Assembly: GCA_002440085.1 (NCBI GenBank)
Contig: DJRM01000078.1
Location: forward strand, 1-8,198
Reading direction: 5' to 3'
Source: Bacteroidales bacterium UBA6360
GTDB lineage: Bacteria; Bacteroidota; Bacteroidia; Bacteroidales; UBA932
Length of the DNA: 8,198 nt
The first letter of the stretch is position 1; every line of letters starts with the position of its first letter. Shown here in pieces: positions 6,207 to 8,198 of the stretch. Position numbers and translations under genes: made by a program. The notes below the pieces were generated by a model, which searched no databases, had not been told where the DNA came from, and saw nothing but the letters and a program-made list of their open reading frames with translations.

Positions 6207-7904
6207 CGTGCTTTCAGCCCTGAACCTGCATGTTCTTCCGTTTTGCAGCTCTTCATCAAACTCACAGACTAAAACGGTTTTCGCTTCACCTTCCCTAAGA
6301 AGCTGTCCTGCATCTCTTTCCGCCCAGAATGCCGACTCCGTCCCTTGCGAATAGGTTATATTGTATCCATGGCAACCTGTACGTATCGCGATGGCAGAGC
6401 CGATTGTATTGTGAGTGCTTTGCATGAATAAAGTAGGCTTGAGAAGTTCCTCCTTGTTTTCAGCAATTTCCTCGAGAAATTGAGTGCTGAGTTCCAGCAT
6501 TCCTTTTGAGGTGGCCGTGACGATTGCATCCGGAGCCTTGAGCCCCGCTTCTTTCAATGCGCAGAAAGCGGAGAGAAGGCTCGCCTTCATAAGCTTGCTC
6601 ATCCTTCGTGTCTCCATCGGGGACAGAAACTCCTTCAGCCCGGCAAGTTCCTCGTCATTGCAAATCAATTTCCGCGATTTGATGGCAATGCCGGAAGACT
6701 CGCGCAGAGGCACATCTTCCGTCTCAAGGGGCGTCTTGCTCAGTATCAGTGACGAATCATTGCCGCCGAATCCGAAAGAGTTGCACATGACATTGTCGAG
6801 ACTGACTCCGGTTCGCCCCTGCGTGGGGACAACTCCTCCGGGGAACTCATGGCTCCATCCCAAAGACGCCGGTATGAAGTCGTTCATCATCGAAAGCAGA
6901 CAAATGACAGTCTCCACAGCCCCGGCCGCCGAAGTCGTGTGTCCGGTATAGGACTTGGTGCTCGACATGTCGGGAAGCTTTTCACCGAAAACCCGACGAA
7001 ACGCAGCGCTTTCCGACGCATCGTTGTCTATGGTTCCGGTACCGTGAGCATTGATATATTTTATATCTTCCGGCTTAATCCCGGCCTTTTTCAAGGCCGC
7101 TGTCATCGCCAGGTATGCTCCCTCGCCTTCTTTTGACGTCGCTGTCTGGTGAAAGGCGTCACAGCGGTTGGCATATCCTCTTATATATGCCAGCCCATTG
7201 GGAGCGTCCCGTTCAAGCACCACGAAAGCCGCGCCCTCTCCCAGATTGAGCCCTGCTCGCGATTCGTCGAACGGACGGCATCTCTGACGATCCAGAATCA
7301 TCAGCGTGTTGAACCCGTTGAGGTGATACCGGCTGAGCGGCTCCGAGCCTCCGGCAATGACAATGTCGGCCTCATCGTTTTTCAGCATGTCCGCCCCGAT
7401 CATGATGGCATTCAGAGCAGAGGAACAGGCTGTGCAGATCGTGCAGCATTTTGCATTGCCGAGACCGGCGAACTCCGCTATTTCCCGGGTACTTCTGCCG
7501 CATTCGTTGCTGTGGGGCAGGTGCTGCAGGTCTGGTTCCGTTTTCATTCTCTCGAAGTATCGCTCAGTTACATCCATTACGCCCACGGTCGTTCCTGATA
7601 TGAGAGCGACCCTCTTGTCTGCAATGTCTGCAATCTTTGCCTGGGCCAGCGCTTCCCTGACGGCAATGGCTCCTATGACAGAGGTTCTGCTTACAGGAGC
7701 ATCGCCTGCAATCCCGAGCATGCGTTTCATCTCGTCCGTGGACAATTTTATCTCGCCTACCGGAATGTCAGAGTGGATGGACTGAAGATATTTCATCGGT
7801 CCGATTCCTGATTTCTTTCTTTTCAAAGAATCCAGAACAGAATGGGTGTTGTTGCCGATGGCGCATATAATTCCCATTCCGGTCACAGAAACGGCATTAC
7901 TCAT
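6189..7904 (-). CDS. FabF-like beta-ketoacyl-ACP synthase with C-terminal chain-length-factor-like domain
   Basis: Of 571 residues, the first about 390 form a complete FabF/KS-alpha-type ketosynthase. The nucleophile Cys160 sits in CTACSSALNA (157-166), catalytic His287 in NAHGTGT (285-291), Lys317 and His322 in KSYTGHTTSAAGA (317-329), and the family's glycine-rich GFGGND at 378-383. Normal KS proteins end about here, at roughly 410 residues. The remaining about 165 residues resemble the short ketoacyl synthase N-terminal-like family found as chain length factor in APE clusters (I believe PF13723): SPMETRRMSKL (428-438), IVTATSKGML (461-470), FMQSTHNTIGSAIA (493-506), YNITYSQGTESAFWA (514-528). 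Gln520 occupies roughly the place of the nucleophile. Role: decarboxylative condensation extending ACP-bound polyene intermediates. It starts in a TAATG overlap with the ACP gene. A single uninterrupted frame covers both domains, so this is a real fusion unless a sequencing error joined them. Confidence 0.93.
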   Translation of the reverse strand: MSNAVSVTGMGIICAIGNNTHSVLDSLKRKKSGIGPMKYLQSIHSDIPVGEIKLSTDEMKRMLGIAGDAPVSRTSVIGAIAVREALAQAKIADIADKRVALISGTTVGVMDVTERYFERMKTEPDLQHLPHSNECGRSTREIAEFAGLGNAKCCTICTACSSALNAIMIGADMLKNDEADIVIAGGSEPLSRYHLNGFNTLMILDRQRCRPFDESRAGLNLGEGAAFVVLERDAPNGLAYIRGYANRCDAFHQTATSKEGEGAYLAMTAALKKAGIKPEDIKYINAHGTGTIDNDASESAAFRRVFGEKLPDMSSTKSYTGHTTSAAGAVETVICLLSMMNDFIPASLGWSHEFPGGVVPTQGRTGVSLDNVMCNSFGFGGNDSSLILSKTPLETEDVPLRESSGIAIKSRKLICNDEELAGLKEFLSPMETRRMSKLMKASLLSAFCALKEAGLKAPDAIVTATSKGMLELSTQFLEEIAENKEELLKPTLFMQSTHNTIGSAIAIRTGCHGYNITYSQGTESAFWAERDAGQLLREGEAKTVLVCEFDEELQNGRTCRFRAESTIYTIG

Positions 7905-8161
7905 TATTTTGTCCTGTTCTTTTGAACGTAATCAGCTATACTGTTGATGTTTTTGAAGATAGCTTTCCCCTCTGCCGGACTTGAAAGCTTGATTCCATAG
8001 TTCTTGTCAAGAATTACAATCAATTCCAAGGCATCAATCGAATCCAGCCCGAGACCTTCTCCGAAGAGGGGCTCGTCGTTGTCGATCTGTTCCGGGGTCA
8101 TTTCTTCAAGATTAAGCGCGTCAATTATCTGCCGCTTGAGATTATAAATCAATTCTTCCAT
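7904..8161 (-). CDS. Acyl carrier protein
   Basis: The 85-residue acidic protein has the carrier protein fold signature. Ser41 in GLGLDSIDALELIVIL (36-51) is the phosphopantetheine attachment site. Helix I lies at about 1-18, helix II at about 40-54 and helix IV at about 70-82. Its job is to carry the growing aryl polyene chain between the ketosynthase, dehydratase and the (unseen) ketoreductase. Its stop shares one base with the KS start (TAATG), the usual sign of coupled synthesis of partner subunits. The housekeeping ACP is normally next to fabF/fabD/fabG, and the surroundings here mark this as a dedicated copy. APE clusters generally encode two ACPs, so a second one may lie upstream. Confidence 0.93.
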   Translation of the reverse strand: MEELIYNLKRQIIDALNLEEMTPEQIDNDEPLFGEGLGLDSIDALELIVILDKNYGIKLSSPAEGKAIFKNINSIADYVQKNRTK

Positions 8162-8162
8162 A

Positions 8163-8198
8163 TTATAATGATTTTTGTTTCAACAACTGAAGTTCCGC
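8163..8198 (-). CDS. Possible last 11 codons of an upstream gene
   Basis: One minus-strand frame entering from the right edge reads AELQLLKQKSL and then stops with TAA at 8165-8163, one base before the ACP start codon. The tight spacing fits the rest of the operon. A second frame stops at TGA earlier, and the third reads through into the ACP region. The piece is too short to identify; the expected neighbours in an APE-type cluster would be another ACP, an acyltransferase or a ketosynthase. Confidence 0.3.
   Translation of the reverse strand, partial: AELQLLKQKSL

Larger units (their letters stand above)
1..8161 (-). other. Aryl polyene/flexirubin-type biosynthetic gene cluster, partial
   Basis: The combination of dedicated ACP, KS with chain-length-factor domain, hot-dog dehydratase, GT2, acyltransferase, LolA-like carrier and MMPL exporter is the hallmark of APE-family clusters. 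A ketoreductase, second ACP, ammonia-lyase, aryl ligase and thioesterase are expected but not seen, so both ends of the cluster lie outside the window. No dialkylresorcinol genes (DarA/DarB) are visible, so plain APE versus flexirubin cannot be decided. Confidence 0.75.

Noticed and set aside
6484..7785. Four long plus-strand frames opposite the KS gene
   Set aside because: These are mirror frames of a strongly conserved, moderately GC-rich gene; the KS triad on the minus strand is complete.
1..8198. CRISPR array, tRNA, rRNA, transposase or phage genes
   Set aside because: No regularly spaced repeats, no cloverleaf-like segment and no transposase or phage protein were seen; nearly all bases are in the operon's coding frames.

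Overview
The window is a single-strand (all minus strand) block of seven complete genes plus one gene cut by the left edge. It reads as part of an aryl polyene (APE)/flexirubin-type biosynthetic gene cluster of a Bacteroidota bacterium, probably Bacteroidales. The gene set supports this: an acyl carrier protein (ACP), a FabF-like ketosynthase (KS) carrying a chain-length-factor-like domain, a periplasmic LolA-like carrier, a hot-dog dehydratase, a GT2 glycosyltransferase fused to a lysophospholipid acyltransferase, a CrtI-like FAD oxidoreductase and an MMPL/RND exporter. The phylum call also rests on the sequence style: moderate GC, very tight overlaps and a possible TAnnTTTG-like promoter. 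Genus cannot be decided from the window.

Layout in transcription order, right to left. At 8163-8198 there may be the last codons of an upstream gene. ACP (8161-7904) overlaps the KS gene (7904-6189) by one base in a TAATG junction. A small ArnE/EamA-like four-helix membrane protein follows (6159 or 6174 down to 5800). Next is a non-coding gap (5606-5799) holding a perfect 8-bp hairpin, a GC-rich palindromic element and a possible promoter. Then five overlapping genes run to the left edge: LolA-like (5605-5003), dehydratase (5019-4657), glycosyltransferase-acyltransferase (4666-3164), FAD oxidoreductase (3164-1650) and MMPL exporter (1653 to beyond base 1).

Working model, inferred from family knowledge. 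An aromatic starter on ACP is extended by the KS and its chain-length partner domain. Beta-hydroxy intermediates are dehydrated by the hot-dog protein to give a conjugated polyene. The GT2-acyltransferase attaches the polyene to, or builds, a glycolipid-like anchor. The FAD enzyme modifies the polyene or lipid. MMPL and LolA move the product across the inner membrane and periplasm to the outer membrane. The ketoreductase, ammonia-lyase, aryl-CoA/ACP ligase and thioesterase expected of such clusters are not in the window and presumably lie outside it.

The most unusual points are as follows. The KS and chain-length-factor-like domain are fused, with Gln at the nucleophile position of the second domain. 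The 561-bp segment carrying the EamA-like gene is bounded by 42-bp imperfect direct repeats, as if it had been inserted at the KS-LolA junction. The canonical acidic residue is absent from both the dehydratase active site (Gln) and MMPL helix 4 (Asn-Tyr instead of Asp-Tyr).
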